Positions 5,257-11,631 of a stretch of DNA of 12,890 nt are shown in pieces. Source of the stretch: Candidatus Stahliibacteriota bacterium. GTDB lineage: Bacteria; Hydrothermota; Tepidihabitantia; SM23-42. The stretch's first letter is position 1. Every line of letters starts with the position of its first letter. The notes below the pieces were generated by a model, which searched no databases, was not told the origin of the DNA, and was given only the letters and a program-made list of their open reading frames with translations. Position numbers and translations under genes: made by a program. The DNA lies in assembly GCA_030670605.1 (NCBI GenBank), contig DAOVBK010000017.1, positions 1-12,890 of the forward strand. The letters are read 5' to 3'.

Positions 5257-6099
5257 TCATCGTATTTTGTAGCGTCGCTCAAAATCCTGCCACTTTTTCC
5301 GGAAAAGGACCTTTCCATAGACTGACGGTCCTTCTTTTCGCATATACTGTTCGAAATCCTTTATTGCTTTCTTTATCTCTGTAGAGTCGAGTTCGAACGC
5401 TGGTTCTACCGTCATCGTTTTCTCGTTTATACGCACTGCATGCACTACCGTGCTGTTCTCTGCATTCAGAGCACCCCACGCACTCAACCACTTCGGTCCG
5501 TTCTTGCCAAAAACATCAAACAGGAATCGTAAGAATTCGATAAGCTCTGACATGACCTCTTCTACTTCTTTGGGAGCATATATCAATCCCTGTTCTTTGA
5601 GCCATATGATGGTCTTTGTTGCCTCATAGCCACCGACCTTTGATTCAGCTAGTATATCGCTCAATGTTCGTTTCCCGTCAACCAGGGCAAGAATGTGCCA
5701 ATCGGTCCGCCTCAGCGCAACGGCTGACTCGAGATCCTTTGTAGATTTCACAAGCACGGCATCCATGCGTGGTAGTTTCTTTCTGATTTCCTCAAATTCA
5801 ATGCGCCTTTTTTCCAGATTCTCAGTAAGCTTGCCAAAATCCCCGGATATCGTACGTTCAGGCGGGTTTGCATCAGCGATGAATTGACCGGTTCTAAGCT
5901 CGCCGAACGAAAGATTGAGAAGAGCAGTCATACCTTTCCCGAAGTTGTCCGTCGCATGTACGACAATACCATTTTCCAGGTAAATCTCCCCTGAATCACT
6001 GCCAGCGATTCTCAAAACTCCCGTTTTCTTAACGCGTGACAAGAACTGCAAGACGTCACCAAGAAGAAATGTTTTGAAATTGACTTCCAGCCCGAGCAT
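5257..6099 (-). CDS. DUF4388 (PATAN-type) domain protein
   Basis: 280 residues. Residues 6-85 match the DUF4388 pattern: NFKTFLLGDVLQFLSRVKKT, GVLRIAG, GEIYLENGIVVHA, then GMTALLNLSFGELRTGQF, the usual output sub-domain with a small hydrophobic 'sensor' sheet. A helical linker with a lysine-rich stretch follows (about 88-112). A winged-helix-like unit comes next (about 136-175, ILALVDGKRTLSDILAES...IIWLKEQGLI), as is common after DUF4388. The C-terminal part (about 180-280) is unassigned and ends basic (FRKKWQDFERRYKIR). DUF4388 proteins in other phyla occur with response regulators, MglA/MglB-type GTPases and gliding or pilus systems. Its ATG overlaps the upstream stop as TAATG, so it belongs to the membrane-protein run. 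Confidence 0.8.
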   Translation of the reverse strand: MLGLEVNFKTFLLGDVLQFLSRVKKTGVLRIAGSDSGEIYLENGIVVHATDNFGKGMTALLNLSFGELRTGQFIADANPPERTISGDFGKLTENLEKRRIEFEEIRKKLPRMDAVLVKSTKDLESAVALRRTDWHILALVDGKRTLSDILAESKVGGYEATKTIIWLKEQGLIYAPKEVEEVMSELIEFLRFLFDVFGKNGPKWLSAWGALNAENSTVVHAVRINEKTMTVEPAFELDSTEIKKAIKDFEQYMRKEGPSVYGKVLFRKKWQDFERRYKIR

Positions 6100-6755
6100 T
6101 ATATTATGCGCAGCCAGCTATGAAGAAGAAAGTATACGCGTCCAATCAAAAGCGAAATACGTGCCATGACTGTGTATCCAAATGATGCCCCGAATGCAAT
6201 CATCAGGAACCAGACGCCAATTTTCGCGAGTCCACCAAAAACACCTTTGTGCTCTTTGGAAAAGAAAAAGTAAATGATGCCGGTGATAACACCGACCACA
6301 ATGAGGGGTACGGCAATGGCGTAGAGAAACGTAATGATACCTGGTTCAGCAAACAAACGCTGCCAGCTTTCAACCTGCACCAAAGAGACAAGTGTTGCTC
6401 TGATTTGCTCAACAGCATTTGTCTGCAGATACGTAATCATGTAGTACCCGGAATACGTACCAACAATGAACGCAAGTGGCCATCGCGACACCCACGAAAT
6501 ACGAGGGACTAATCGTGCAAGCATCATGATGCCAAGTGCAAGCGGAATGATAAAGAGAAGTTGACCTTCTCGAAAGAGCGGCTGAACAAGATTTGGCAAA
6601 AGAATATTGTGGTAATAATATGCTGCCCAGTAGGCGGCAGAAACACCGATGAATAGATGCTCAGCGAATTTATAGAACGGATTGTCTCTATAGAGAAAGC
6701 TCAATATGCACAGTGTTAGGAATGCTGCTATCCAGATGCCAATGGTTTCAATCAT
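6099..6755 (-). CDS. Conserved-looking polytopic membrane protein, function unknown
   Basis: 218 residues with about six membrane helices (near 3-21, 33-50, 64-82, 91-110, 138-166, 177-200) and a hydrophobic C-terminal end. After helix 1 the segment YRDNPFYKFAEHLFIGVSA (22-40) is charged and aromatic and looks like a conserved family signature. R81, R85, R91 and W88-W92 form a basic-aromatic loop before helix 4. I know no named family and see no transporter or enzyme motif. Start and stop overlap the neighbours (ATGA upstream at 6755-6752, TAATG downstream), the tightest form of coupling. The protein is therefore probably made in proportion to the double-anchored protein before it and the DUF4388 protein after it. 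Confidence 0.75.
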   Translation of the reverse strand: MIETIGIWIAAFLTLCILSFLYRDNPFYKFAEHLFIGVSAAYWAAYYYHNILLPNLVQPLFREGQLLFIIPLALGIMMLARLVPRISWVSRWPLAFIVGTYSGYYMITYLQTNAVEQIRATLVSLVQVESWQRLFAEPGIITFLYAIAVPLIVVGVITGIIYFFFSKEHKGVFGGLAKIGVWFLMIAFGASFGYTVMARISLLIGRVYFLLHSWLRII

Positions 6756-7576
6756 TCTTTCTTTTTCCTTCCGATAATGTAGAAAATGTTAGCAAAGACA
6801 ATGAGGAAAATGATAACGCCATGCGCTATTGACTGAGCATCCATACCACTTGTCGCAGTGCCGGCTATTTCGAGAATCGTCTCATATTCCGCGGCTCCTT
6901 TCATACCACCCATCATTCCACAGAGTTGGCCTGCGTTTAGATATGGATAGAACGCAGGTGCACTGACTGCGGTAACGCCTGCACCAACTGTCTTGCCATA
7001 TCTGCCCTGTGCGATCATCACCCACTCACGTACACCCGGGTCGCCGGCTGAAAGACTAACAATAAGGTTTACGTTGTCGAAATTCTTGACGCCCTCCATT
7101 ATGGAAAATTCGTCAATTGGAGTACCGGCATAGTCCTGTGGAAACGTGTTAGGAATATTTTCTGCTACCGCCGATATGACAACGATACCGCCGGCTTTGT
7201 AGCCAAGGTTCACATAGTCAACGCCGTATTCTTTGCCGTATTCTGTAGCAGACACCTCCATCACCTCTTGTGCAAGCGAGACTCCTTCTGGCCAGAGCGC
7301 CATTCCAATGATCTTGATGTCTTTTTCAAAAAAATGCTGTACCAATGCCTGGTTCATCGGATAGACTTCAGGCATGGTTGATGGCCCGTAATCGAAGGAC
7401 ATTAACACCCTCGATCCTGCGGGTAGCGCCTCCACTGTTTCATAGAGACTGCGAACAGGATCGCTGACTTCGATCTTGAAACCAATGGGAAAAAGAAGAG
7501 GAATGACGACGGCAAGAAAGATGAGCAAAAATATTATCCTGCGGTCAAGTTTTTCTAAACGTTCAATTAACTTCAT
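6752..7576 (-). CDS. Double-anchored membrane protein with large soluble domain, function unknown
   Basis: 274 residues from the ATG at 7576. The frame is open for 123 nt further upstream inside the previous gene, but the ATGA overlap (7576-7573) and AGGA just before it mark this start. One helix lies at about 13-34 (IIFLLIFLAVVIPLLFPIGF) and one at 252-268 (GVIIFLIVFANIFYIIG). About 215 residues lie between them. This domain has alternating strands and helices: AGSRVLMSFDYGPSTMPE (54-70), DIKIIGMALWPEG (86-98), GIVVISAVAENIP (130-142) and VNLIVSLSAGDPGVREWV (169-186). It ends with a glycine/methionine-rich GQLCGMMGGMKGAAEYE (216-232). The alternation suggests a Rossmann-like alpha/beta fold, but I see no nucleotide-binding loop. 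Confidence 0.75.
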   Translation of the reverse strand: MKLIERLEKLDRRIIFLLIFLAVVIPLLFPIGFKIEVSDPVRSLYETVEALPAGSRVLMSFDYGPSTMPEVYPMNQALVQHFFEKDIKIIGMALWPEGVSLAQEVMEVSATEYGKEYGVDYVNLGYKAGGIVVISAVAENIPNTFPQDYAGTPIDEFSIMEGVKNFDNVNLIVSLSAGDPGVREWVMIAQGRYGKTVGAGVTAVSAPAFYPYLNAGQLCGMMGGMKGAAEYETILEIAGTATSGMDAQSIAHGVIIFLIVFANIFYIIGRKKKE

Positions 7577-8193
7577 TTTCCTGCAAGGTATGTTCTCTCT
7601 ATACCAAGGATGATACGGAGCGACGTTGAAACAACACCAAGCGCAATACCAATCATAATTGCGCGCTGACCAGCCATGTTCGGATAACTCATGATCCAAT
7701 CGCTAATCAATGGTAACCTGTCCCATATGTAATTTCCAATTGGTACGCGACCGATCATAACCAAGATTGCCGAGGCGAGCAACACTGTGGCCTCCGGGGT
7801 TCGAGCACGAAATGCACGATATGAGGCTGATGCGACAAAAAAGGCAAGAAGTGCAAACATCGTTGATGACATTGGTATATGCATGTGCCAATATAAATAA
7901 TAGAAGAATGTACCTCGCTCGATTCCTCCGAATATGCCGGCAGCAAACATAACCACAAAGGCAACGAGCAAGACAATACTATACCACCAGCCGCTGCGCA
8001 GGCGATGCACGCGCTCGATGTGTATTTTCATCAGATTACCAATGCCGAGAGTCATCGCAAAAACAGTAATAATCAAAAACCAGGCATTGAAAACTTGTTG
8101 TATGTCTGAAAAAGGTCGATGTGGCACGAAATATTGAATTATCATTGCCATGCCAGCAATGAAGGTTATCAATAGCGGTACATTCTTCTTCAT
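7573..8193 (-). CDS. Multi-spanning membrane protein, function unknown
   Basis: 206 residues with about six helices (near 5-22, 33-53, 69-90, 107-126, 136-152, 176-196). Notable loops are HIERVHRLRSGWW (58-70) before helix 3, FFYYLYWHMHIPMSS (96-110) with two His before helix 4, and GRVPIGNYIWDRLPLISDW (148-166). The His/Met-rich YWHMHIPM segment could bind a metal or heme, but there is no CxxCH or other recognised site, so this is only a possibility. It begins 4 nt after the DUF6754 stop without an evident ribosome site and overlaps the next gene by ATGA, so translation looks coupled on both sides. Confidence 0.75.
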   Translation of the reverse strand: MKKNVPLLITFIAGMAMIIQYFVPHRPFSDIQQVFNAWFLIITVFAMTLGIGNLMKIHIERVHRLRSGWWYSIVLLVAFVVMFAAGIFGGIERGTFFYYLYWHMHIPMSSTMFALLAFFVASASYRAFRARTPEATVLLASAILVMIGRVPIGNYIWDRLPLISDWIMSYPNMAGQRAIMIGIALGVVSTSLRIILGIERTYLAGK

Positions 8194-8197
8194 ATTA

Positions 8198-9316
8198 TTA
8201 AAACGTTGTCAGCCAGTTAATAATGTTGGTGAATCCGAGCGTGACCAGAATCACACCGACAACAAGAATGAAAATCATAACCGCCTTTCCCCAATCCTGT
8301 CCTTTAAGACTTCCGAGAAGGAGCGGTTCATTCCCCAGATATGCACTCGCTGCAAAAAGCTCCTCGCCAATCAAGGTATAGTCACACGCAGTGACGAAAA
8401 ACGGCAACTGCGATGGCATGGCGGTTCCGGCAATCTGAATAGCACCTGTCGAATGACCAGTCTCAGCGAGGATGAGTGATTCAGCATAGAAACAACCCAT
8501 GTAGAATATCGCGCCTGGTTTTTCCCGTAACATAATGCCGTCAACACCTGCAGCATACCCGAACTGGTCGTCGGTAAGATATCTGATCTTATCAGCATCA
8601 TACGTATCTGGTCTTCCCGCATCGAGATATGCTTCCTTGACTATCTCTTGTGCGGCGCTCATGACAATCGAACGACAGCATGGAACAAGCAGAGGCGTTT
8701 CATATGATGCTGCTTTACGCGCGACTCTTCCCAGAATAATCATGCTGGCAATCGTCTGAATATTATCCATGTCCATAATCCCCGGTACATACATGATCGG
8801 TCTACCCATCTCAGTTGCTCGACCAACCGCATCATCAACTGCCTCTAATCCCGCGATCGGACGGATATAGAGTTTCTCTCCTTTTTTCGCCTTGCGAATG
8901 AACCAGAGGACAAAAAACGAAAGGAGGACGAGAGCGACGAGAATATTAACCCGTCCCGCATGGAACCACTGGGCGCGTGATGCGATCGGCATACTGATGA
9001 GTGGCTCTGACAGCGCTATGCCATCGGACGCACGTATCACATAACGGTAGAGTGTTCCGTCCAATGTGTTGCCATCAATAAACTTTTCTGAACCCGGCGC
9101 GGCTGTACCAATGATTTCAAACTCTTCCTCCCCTGATGAACGGAGAATCTGATACTCAACAATAGCATCAGCACCTGCTCCGTCATCAGCAGATTTGGTC
9201 CACGAAATAACGATGCTTCCACCTGCATCATTTGTTCTATCGTAAACCTGTATGTCTGTAGGGGATGCTGGCGTTACCGCAAGCTGTGCAGCGATGACTA
9301 GCACGACAATTAGCAT
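8198..9316 (-). CDS. FN3-like and DUF6754 domain membrane protein
   Basis: 372 residues from ATG at 9316; a GTG just before it is the alternative. An N-terminal hydrophobic stretch (1-15) acts as signal or anchor. Residues 17-103 look like a fibronectin type III domain (PTDIQVYDRTND, GSIVISWTKS, EYQILRSSG, YRYVIRASDG). A membrane helix follows at about 121-140 (RVNILVALVLLSFFVLWFI). Residues 145-340 match what I recall of DUF6754: RPIMYVPGIMDMDNIQTIAS, ETPLLVPCCRSIVMSAAQE, YLTDDQFGYAAGVDGIMLRE, FYAESLILAETGHSTGAIQI, LLLGSLKGQDWGK. A last helix spans 345-365. The domain's function is unknown. It is the first gene of a run of at least seven and appears to be read from a leaderless transcript. 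I recall DUF6754 next to similar membrane proteins in other uncultured lineages, from memory only. Confidence 0.8.
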   Translation of the reverse strand: MLIVVLVIAAQLAVTPASPTDIQVYDRTNDAGGSIVISWTKSADDGAGADAIVEYQILRSSGEEEFEIIGTAAPGSEKFIDGNTLDGTLYRYVIRASDGIALSEPLISMPIASRAQWFHAGRVNILVALVLLSFFVLWFIRKAKKGEKLYIRPIAGLEAVDDAVGRATEMGRPIMYVPGIMDMDNIQTIASMIILGRVARKAASYETPLLVPCCRSIVMSAAQEIVKEAYLDAGRPDTYDADKIRYLTDDQFGYAAGVDGIMLREKPGAIFYMGCFYAESLILAETGHSTGAIQIAGTAMPSQLPFFVTACDYTLIGEELFAASAYLGNEPLLLGSLKGQDWGKAVMIFILVVGVILVTLGFTNIINWLTTF

Positions 9317-9322
9317 CACTTA

Positions 9323-9350
9323 ATCATATATACGACTTGCTCGTTGTCAA
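9323..9350 (-). promoter_or_regulatory. Promoter of the DUF6754 operon, predicted leaderless
   Basis: TTGACA (9350-9345) and TATGAT (9328-9323) are 16 nt apart, an 11-of-12 consensus match. Counting the usual distance from the -10 box places +1 on the A of the ATG at 9316, and no Shine-Dalgarno sequence precedes that ATG. Together these point to a leaderless mRNA. Confidence 0.75.
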
Positions 9351-9359
9351 CAGTGAGCA

Positions 9360-9513
9360 TGGTTGGATGGTTGCATGGTTGAATAGTTGGATGGTTCGAT
9401 GGTTAACAATGCAACTATCAAACTATATAATGTTACTAGTCCAATAGTCCTATTGTCGTATTGTCACTCCAATGATTTGACTATTGGACTATCCAACCAT
9501 CCGACCATGGGAC
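9360..9513. repeat. Register-locked 8-nt degenerate word array
   Basis: From 9360 the sequence breaks into 8-mers without slipping: TGGTTGGA, TGGTTGCA, TGGTTGAA, TAGTTGGA, TGGTTCGA, TGGTTAAC (9360-9407), a transition, then TCCAATAG, TCCTATTG, TCGTATTG (9440-9463), and ACTATTGG, ACTATCCA, ACCATCCG, ACCATGGG (9480-9511). Nineteen units stay in one frame. The last group is close to the reverse complement of the first, so the array mirrors itself. It lies directly upstream of the DUF6754 promoter. Confidence 0.85.
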
Positions 9514-9526
9514 TAAGTGTGTAGTG

Positions 9527-9542
9527 GCAGAGTTTACTCTGC
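9527..9542. repeat. Short perfect hairpin between word arrays
   Basis: GCAGAG (9527-9532) and CTCTGC (9537-9542) are perfectly complementary around a TTTA loop. No T-run follows on either strand, so it does not look like a terminator. It separates the two 8-nt arrays. Confidence 0.5.
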
Positions 9543-9556
9543 GGGGTTGCTTCTAT

Positions 9557-9612
9557 TAGTCTAATAGTCCTATGGTCGTATCGTCGTATTGGTGACAACC
9601 CGACAATGGGAC
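9557..9612. repeat. Second 8-nt degenerate word array
   Basis: Seven 8-mers follow one another: TAGTCTAA, TAGTCCTA, TGGTCGTA, TCGTCGTA, TTGGTGAC, AACCCGAC, AATGGGAC. They share words with the array at 9440-9463 but sit in a different register. Both arrays end with ATGGGAC. The first and last units are roughly inverted copies of each other. Confidence 0.75.
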
Positions 9613-9673
9613 AGGAAAAGCGAAACTCGTCTCGCGCTTTCTGGCGCAGAGCAAGCTCGAACACCAATGGCGT

Positions 9674-9765
9674 ATAGCTAATGGCATAGCAATGCCCGCT
9701 ATCTGAAACTAACTCATCCTAAAGTTTACAAAAACTGCACGGCAGATTTTGTAACGTTTAGGATG
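9674..9765. repeat. Two palindromes, including a 24-bp near-perfect inverted repeat
   Basis: A compound hairpin at 9674-9702 nests GGCAT/ATGCC inside ATAGC/GCTAT. Next to it, arms of 24 nt (9715-9738 and 9742-9765, beginning CATCCTAAAG and ending TTTAGGATG) match inverted at 21 of 24 positions around a 3-nt loop. Both lie between divergent genes, where no terminator is needed. The long palindrome could be a small non-autonomous element or a binding site. The rest of 9613-9800 shows only small inverted repeats, such as TGCGC-TGT-GCGCA at 9779-9791, and no gene. Confidence 0.65.
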
Positions 9766-9800
9766 GTGGTTTCCGATTTGCGCTGTGCGCAGCTGTCCCT

Positions 9801-9868
9801 ATTCGCCATTCACTATTGGCAATTCACTCTTTGACTCTGTGACCTTGCGACTCTTTGACCCCTTTGCC
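9801..9868. repeat. Word array that switches from 7-nt to 8-nt units
   Basis: Four 7-mers (ATTCGCC, ATTCACT, ATTGGCA, ATTCACT; 9801-9828) are followed without a break by five 8-mers (CTTTGACT, CTGTGACC, TTGCGACT, CTTTGACC, CCTTTGCC; 9829-9868). No protein start or ribosome site fits this stretch. Positions 9869-9913 beyond it hold CGAATACG/CGAGTACG words like those of the 3208 element. Confidence 0.7.
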
Positions 9869-9913
9869 TTGCACGAATACGGTCTACGAGAACCGAGTAC
9901 GTCCTTCTTATCA

Positions 9914-9941
9914 TTGACATTACAGCAAAATCTGCTAAACT
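9914..9941 (+). promoter_or_regulatory. Promoter of the acyl-CoA dehydrogenase gene
   Basis: TTGACA (9914-9919) and TAAACT (9936-9941) are 16 nt apart. The -10 box is weak (4 of 6) but carries the TGC extension (9933-9935) of an extended -10 promoter. The predicted start is near 9948, then AAGGAGG (9954-9960) and 7 nt to the ATG. Confidence 0.65.
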
Positions 9942-9967
9942 GGTGTTTGTAGTAAGGAGGAAAATTC

Positions 9968-11125
9968 ATGGAATATTTCTTAAACAATAAAGAAAAACAG
10001 TTAAAGAACAAGGCACATGATATTGCCGAGAATCTTGTTCTACCTGTCCGTGACGAATTCGATGAGAAAGCGGAATTCCCTCGCGAGCTCATCAAGGAAA
10101 TGGCAAAACAGGGCATGCTTAAGATCTTCATCCCTGAAGAGTATGGTGGAACAGGAGGGAAAATTATGGATATGTGCATTGCCTGCGAAGAAATCGCGCG
10201 CGCGTGCGCTGGTATTGCAACATCTTATGCAGTCAATGCACTTGGCTGTGGTCCTATTGTATACTTCGCCAGCGAAGAGCAGAAAAAGAAGTATTTGCCG
10301 AAAATCGCCTCCGGGGAATCACTCTGCGCATTCGGTTTAACCGAGGCACAAGCAGGTAGTGACGTTGCGAACATCCAAACGACGGCACGAAAGGAAGGTG
10401 ATTACTACGTACTGAATGGCGTGAAACAATTCATATCGAATGCGAGCGAATCAGACATCTACACTGTTCTCGCCTCAACAGATACATCCCGTGGTGCACG
10501 TGGCATCTCAGCCTTCATTGTCGAAAAGGAAATGTCGGGTTTGTCTTATGGTAAAGAAGAAAACAAACTCGGTATCAGAGCATCAGTCACGACTGAACTC
10601 GTTTTTGAGGACTGCAACGTGCCAAAAGAAAATCTCATGGGACGTGAAGGAATGGGCTTTATCTACACCATGCGTAATTTTGACCGTGCGCGACCCGGCG
10701 TCGGTGCAATCGGACTCGGCATTGCACAGGGAGCATATGAAGATGTGCTGGACTATGCATACACACACGACCTTTTGAACAATCAGTACATTGTACGAAA
10801 AATAGCCGACATGGCAACTGAAATCGAAGCAGCACGCGCACTTATTTATGCGACAGCACGCATGATTGATTCTGGAGTAAAAGGATTCGCTAAAGAATCA
10901 TCTTTTGCCAAGCTCTACCCATCTGATGTAGCAATGAAGGTATGCATTGACGCAATTGAAATCCTCGGTCCCCACGGAATCTTGAAGGAATACTATATTG
11001 AAAAACGATTGCGTGATGCTAAAATCACTCAAATATACGAAGGCACGAACGAAATTCAGAGAGGCGTGATCGCCCTCGAACTAACGAGGGAGATGGGAAT
11101 AAAAGAAAGGGCTAAAAAGGGATAA
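9968..11125 (+). CDS. Acyl-CoA dehydrogenase, catalytic-type subunit (ACAD1)
   Basis: 385 residues, the usual length. It has the N-terminal helical domain, a beta domain with FGLTEAQAGSD (123-132) and QFISNA (154-159) for FAD, and a C-terminal domain ending IYEGTNEIQRG. Glu358 aligns with the catalytic base of butyryl- and medium-chain dehydrogenases. These enzymes oxidise acyl-CoA to 2-enoyl-CoA and pass electrons to ETF. Two partner-facing FAD elements are missing. The R-x-QFG-x-PI stretch after DYA is replaced by a segment about 5 residues shorter (THDLLNNQYIV, 266-276), and Q-x-x-GG-x-G is EILGPHG (331-337). Its ribosome site is AAGGAGG. The last residues (ERAKKG) are encoded by the following word array. 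Substrate unknown. It probably pairs with ACAD2. Confidence 0.9.
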   Translation: MEYFLNNKEKQLKNKAHDIAENLVLPVRDEFDEKAEFPRELIKEMAKQGMLKIFIPEEYGGTGGKIMDMCIACEEIARACAGIATSYAVNALGCGPIVYFASEEQKKKYLPKIASGESLCAFGLTEAQAGSDVANIQTTARKEGDYYVLNGVKQFISNASESDIYTVLASTDTSRGARGISAFIVEKEMSGLSYGKEENKLGIRASVTTELVFEDCNVPKENLMGREGMGFIYTMRNFDRARPGVGAIGLGIAQGAYEDVLDYAYTHDLLNNQYIVRKIADMATEIEAARALIYATARMIDSGVKGFAKESSFAKLYPSDVAMKVCIDAIEILGPHGILKEYYIEKRLRDAKITQIYEGTNEIQRGVIALELTREMGIKERAKKG

Positions 11126-11175
11126 AATGGCTCAAAAGGGCAATAGAGGGCAGAAAAGGCAACCAAGGGGACATG
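11106..11175. repeat. Left 10-nt word array flanking the S23 gene
   Basis: About seven units of roughly 10 nt carry an AAAGGGC-like core: AAAGGGCTAA, AAAGGGATAA, AATGGCTCAA, AAGGGCAATA, GAGGGCAGAA, AAGGCAACCA, AGGGGACATG. The array starts inside the ACAD1 reading frame and supplies its stop codon. A matching array in the opposite orientation lies beyond the S23 gene. Confidence 0.75.
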
Positions 11176-11198
11176 AAAAGATGGTTGTCTGACAAAAC

Positions 11199-11540
11199 AT
11201 GAATAAGTTTGATATTTTAGTACAGAAAATATTACCATCAATACCGAAATACGAATTCAAGACACGATCACAAATCGATAATGCGTCTGATTCTGTGGGT
11301 GCCAACTTCGTTGAAGGATACTACAGTGGTTCACTTGCAGAGTATCTACGATTCTTGCATTACAGCAAGCGCTCGCTTGGTGAGTTGAAAGAACGAGGTA
11401 GAAGAATTAGACGAAAAGGATACATAGCAGACCCAGTCTTTGAAGAATTCGACAACTGTGCCAATGGTACTATGTATCTACTGGATCGTCTCATCCAGTC
11501 TCTAAAAGACAAGCAGGTGCAGAAGGCAGTGCGGAAATGA
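11199..11540 (+). CDS. Four-helix-bundle protein, S23 / 23S rRNA intervening-sequence family
   Basis: 113 residues, normal for the family. The signature is SQIDNASDSVGANFVEGYYSGS (spanning 24-45) followed by EYLRFLHYSKRSLGEL (48-63), RRIRRKGYI and a final helix (TMYLLDRLIQSL). The fold is a four-helix bundle that forms pentamers in known members. Relatives are encoded in 23S rRNA intervening sequences, and Avd of diversity-generating retroelements is related. No cellular role is settled. The usual N-terminal VWQKA-type helix is replaced by MNKFDILVQKILPSIPKYEF. No ribosome site is clear, but a 9-codon ORF from 11173 overlaps the start as ATGA. The gene sits between the two dehydrogenase genes, inside inverted 10-nt arrays, so it may be an insertion. 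Confidence 0.85.
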   Translation: MNKFDILVQKILPSIPKYEFKTRSQIDNASDSVGANFVEGYYSGSLAEYLRFLHYSKRSLGELKERGRRIRRKGYIADPVFEEFDNCANGTMYLLDRLIQSLKDKQVQKAVRK

Positions 11541-11554
11541 ACCCAGCTGTTATA

Positions 11555-11615
11555 GCCATTTTCGCCTTTAATCCCCCTCTTTCAGCCCTCTCTCAGCCTT
11601 TTCGAGCCTTTTGAT
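11555..11615. repeat. Right 10-nt word array flanking the S23 gene, inverted
   Basis: Six units of 9-11 nt carry GCC-pyrimidine-rich cores: GCCATTTTC, GCCTTTAATC, CCCCTCTTTCA, GCCCTCTCTCA, GCCTTTTCGA, GCCTTTTGAT. The core is the reverse complement of the left array's AAAGGGC. Together they bracket about 510 bp (11106-11615). The array stops just before the ACAD2 ribosome site. Confidence 0.75.
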
Positions 11616-11631
11616 CATGGAGGTGTAGTAT

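Noticed and set aside
7577..7699. N-terminal extension of the double-anchored protein
   Set aside because: The extra 41 codons lie inside the upstream gene in another frame and contain Trp/Cys-rich nonsense. The ATGA start at 7576 fits.
9360..9612. CRISPR array
   Set aside because: Units are only 8 nt, vary from copy to copy and have no spacers. There is no cas gene nearby.
9464..9667. 67-codon open frame on the minus strand within the 8-nt arrays
   Set aside because: It is made mostly of repeat words, has no ribosome site and no protein-like pattern.
9715..9765. Intrinsic terminator
   Set aside because: There is no following T-run on either strand, and both neighbouring genes start, not end, here.
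9799..10179. 126-codon open frame on the minus strand
   Set aside because: It overlaps the start of ACAD1 in antisense, and its end runs through the word array. No start signal.
11199..11540. Complete diversity-generating retroelement based on the Avd-like S23 protein
   Set aside because: No reverse transcriptase, template repeat or variable repeat is visible in the window.
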